DNA from: Cuniculiplasma divulgatum
GTDB lineage: Archaea; Thermoplasmatota; Thermoplasmata; Thermoplasmatales; Thermoplasmataceae
Direction of reading: 5' to 3'
NCBI GenBank assembly: GCA_031200235.1
Contig: CP133595.1
Coordinates: 1-64,000 of the forward strand
DNA: 64,000 bases
The notes below the pieces were generated by a model. That model saw only the letters and a list, made by a program, of their open reading frames with translations. It was not told the DNA's origin and did not search any database. The stretch's first letter is position 1, and every line of letters starts with the position of its first letter. The position numbers were made by a program, and so were the translations under genes. Of the stretch, positions 62,543 to 64,000 are shown one piece after another.

Positions 62543-63006
62543 TTATCCTTCCTTCCTGCAGTGAAGCCTCTGGCTACAGACAGCAGCACCCTTACGCCAG
62601 CGCTGACATCAGGATCCTTGAGCTGTGATCCGATCTTCAGCAGCCCCAGAGGCCCATTGGCTTTCAGGCGATCTGCGGCCGCTATTGAATCGGCAGCATT
62701 CTCCATGAAGGGCCTCAGTCTTTCAGGATCTATGCGGGAGAGCATTGTGTAAACAGAAAGAAGGTTTCTCATAAAACGCATGTTGCTCTGGCTTGTGGCT
62801 TCCTCTACAACAACATCTGTGACATCCTGGTGATTCTCAACCAGCGCCCTCAGGAAGCCAATAACACCGGTTCTGTTTGCAGCCGCAATGAGATCAAGCA
62901 CTGCCGAAATATCAGATGCGTGATTCATAATCTCTTCCATCACTGCGTCGGGAGAAGCAGTGCCTGATTTCTTATCCTCTTCTATTTCCTCAATCATCTT
63001 TGCCAT
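62539..63006 (-). CDS. DUF1641 protein associated with formate dehydrogenase
   Basis: 155 residues, helical. The conserved part LGLLKIGSQLKDPDVSAGVRVLLSVARGF, with NGPLG and DP, is the DUF1641 signature. Family members are commonly found next to fdhA/fdhD in bacteria and archaea, and are thought to help assembly or electron transfer. Starts 4 bp after the fdhA stop; overlaps fdhD by 4 nt. Confidence 0.82.
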   Translation of the reverse strand: MAKMIEEIEEDKKSGTASPDAVMEEIMNHASDISAVLDLIAAANRTGVIGFLRALVENHQDVTDVVVEEATSQSNMRFMRNLLSVYTMLSRIDPERLRPFMENAADSIAAADRLKANGPLGLLKIGSQLKDPDVSAGVRVLLSVARGFTAGRKDK

Positions 63007-63010
63007 TTTC

Positions 63011-64000
63011 TCACTCCGTTGTCAGTTTCTCATAATCCGCCCTTTCCCATTTCTTCTCCACAAGAACCCCTTTCTGGGGATTTCCAGAAAAGTTCCTGGG
63101 GTTTGATGCCGGAAGCGGCGAGATGCCTTTCTTTCCGGGAATCTTTTCAATCTTTACCGGGAGCTCCTTATAAGCAGGAGTATGGGCAGTGCTGTCCATG
63201 TACCTGCTTGTTAGCCTGTTTATGGCTGAATCGCCTGAGGCGTTCATGGGCATGTACATTTCCCTGCCTGAAACTCTATCTGAAACAAGCACTGTCACCC
63301 GGAGGCTGCCCCACTTTGAGATGACCCTGACACTGTCTCCTGTCTCTATGCCGCGTTCCTTGGAAAGCTCAGGCGAGATCTCAATGAATGTACCCGGAAC
63401 CTTCTCCTTTATGCCCGGAGATTTATAGGTCTCATTGCCTTCGTGGAAATGCTCCATGAGCCGCCCATTATTGAGATGCAGATCGTATTCCTCATCCAGG
63501 GACAGTGGTGGCGTATATTGCACAGGATAAAACCTGGCCTTTCCATCCGGGAAATGGAATTCCTTTTCGTACAGGAAAGGGGAATCTGAACCATCCGGAA
63601 ACACTGGCCACTGCTGGCTGTTAAATCCCTCCAGCCTGTCATATCTGACCCCTGAGAACATTGGTGCCAGGGAAGCGGCCTCCTTCATGATCTCGGACGG
63701 GTGTGAGTAATTCCAGTTTGCGCCCAGCCTGCGTGCAATGTCCTGTACGATGATCCAGTCCGGTCTTGTGCCTTCCAGTGGCTTCATTACCTCATATATG
63801 CGCTGTATCCTCCTCTCGGTATTCACGAATGTCCCTTCTTTTTCAAGGCTCGCAGACGCAGGCAGGACTACATCAGCAAACTTTGCAGTCTCTGACAGGA
63901 AGAGATCCTCCACAACAAGGAAATCAAGCTTTTCAAGCTGCTCCTGGATGAAATTTGAATCCGACCCGGTCTCAACCAGCTCTTCTCCGATGACGTACAT
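63011..64000 (-). CDS. fdhA: Formate dehydrogenase catalytic subunit, C-terminal part (cut by window edge)
   Basis: The 330 visible codons correspond to the C-terminal third of a molybdopterin oxidoreductase. EDLFLSETAKFADVVLPASASLEKEGTFVNTERRIQ is the classic end of the bis-MGD-binding domain; the molydop-binding domain follows with NNGRLMEHFHEGNETYKSPG and MYMPMNASGDSAINRLTS. The active-site residue (Cys or SeCys) would lie outside the window. Assigned to formate dehydrogenase by its neighbours fdhD and DUF1641; the N-terminal part is needed to tell it from nitrate reductase or related enzymes. Confidence 0.85.
   Translation of the reverse strand: MYVIGEELVETGSDSNFIQEQLEKLDFLVVEDLFLSETAKFADVVLPASASLEKEGTFVNTERRIQRIYEVMKPLEGTRPDWIIVQDIARRLGANWNYSHPSEIMKEAASLAPMFSGVRYDRLEGFNSQQWPVFPDGSDSPFLYEKEFHFPDGKARFYPVQYTPPLSLDEEYDLHLNNGRLMEHFHEGNETYKSPGIKEKVPGTFIEISPELSKERGIETGDSVRVISKWGSLRVTVLVSDRVSGREMYMPMNASGDSAINRLTSRYMDSTAHTPAYKELPVKIEKIPGKKGISPLPASNPRNFSGNPQKGVLVEKKWERADYEKLTTE

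Overview
The window looks like chromosomal DNA of a thermoacidophilic archaeon of the order Thermoplasmatales (Thermoplasma, Ferroplasma, Cuniculiplasma and relatives). Evidence: a VAT/Cdc48 AAA ATPase with the archaeal N-domain, an archaeal release factor aRF1, an archaeal-type UMP kinase, an archaeal tRNA-Leu without encoded CCA, many TATA boxes about 20-28 nt upstream of start codons (short or leaderless mRNAs), and decarboxylase plus P-loop kinase genes that fit the mevalonate 3-phosphate route known from Thermoplasma. No rRNA, CRISPR array or complete insertion sequence was seen. The genus cannot be fixed from sequence reading alone.

Layout. 1-9.9 kb: end of a BadF-type sugar kinase, a polysaccharide flippase, a MarR regulator with a 14-TM drug exporter, a GmhB-like phosphatase with a thiamine-binding-family protein, a large glycosylated surface protein with a cytosolic zinc ribbon, a 47-residue membrane protein, a GT2 glycosyltransferase and a small hypothetical gene. 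10-23.6 kb: a radical SAM/SPASM enzyme, gamma-glutamyltransferase, a thioredoxin/thioredoxin reductase pair facing an HTH regulator across a perfect palindrome, a CoxG-like/GlpA-like pair, an SCP2/iron-alcohol dehydrogenase pair, two membrane proteins and an ABC-2 exporter. 23.6-31.5 kb is a transporter block: an MFS, an APC permease, a sugar-porter MFS, two tandem MFS paralogues and two paralogous small membrane proteins. 31.6-35.4 kb is a tightly coupled operon: AGPS-like FAD enzyme, FAD glycerol-3-phosphate dehydrogenase, lipid-type kinase.

35.5-39.5 kb: a DUF72 protein, an S9 peptidase and an SMP-30 lactonase. 39.6-42.9 kb is AT-richer and looks accessory: an exported protein, tRNA-Leu(UAG), a VapBC toxin-antitoxin pair, a 43-nt tRNA-Leu(CAG)-like 5' half six bases after the toxin stop is completed (eight past its last base), a histidine phosphatase and decayed coding sequence. 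42.9-46 kb: an isochorismatase-fold protein, a P-loop kinase of the 2-phosphoglycerate kinase type, a mevalonate-diphosphate-decarboxylase homologue and an HNH nuclease. 46-55.9 kb holds sulfur metabolism and core genes: FAD oxidoreductase, cysteine synthase, rhodanese, VAT, PRC-barrel protein, nucleoside phosphorylase, aRF1, UMP kinase and a radical SAM protein. 56-58.5 kb: a PadR regulator, ABC ATPase and ABC permease operon ending in a terminator. 58.7-64 kb: an APC permease, moaA-moaD, and convergent to these fdhD, a DUF1641 gene and the C-terminal part of a formate dehydrogenase catalytic subunit.

The strongest non-obvious signals are: (1) an identical TATA-N5-CCGATATCG promoter/operator before padR and before a second ABC exporter 37 kb away, suggesting one PadR controls both; (2) VapBC lying between an intact tRNA-Leu and a tRNA-Leu half, probably the scar of an integrated element; (3) the AGPS-like/GlpD-like/lipid-kinase operon, an unexpected set in an archaeon; (4) adjacent genes that could supply two steps of the Thermoplasma-type mevalonate pathway.
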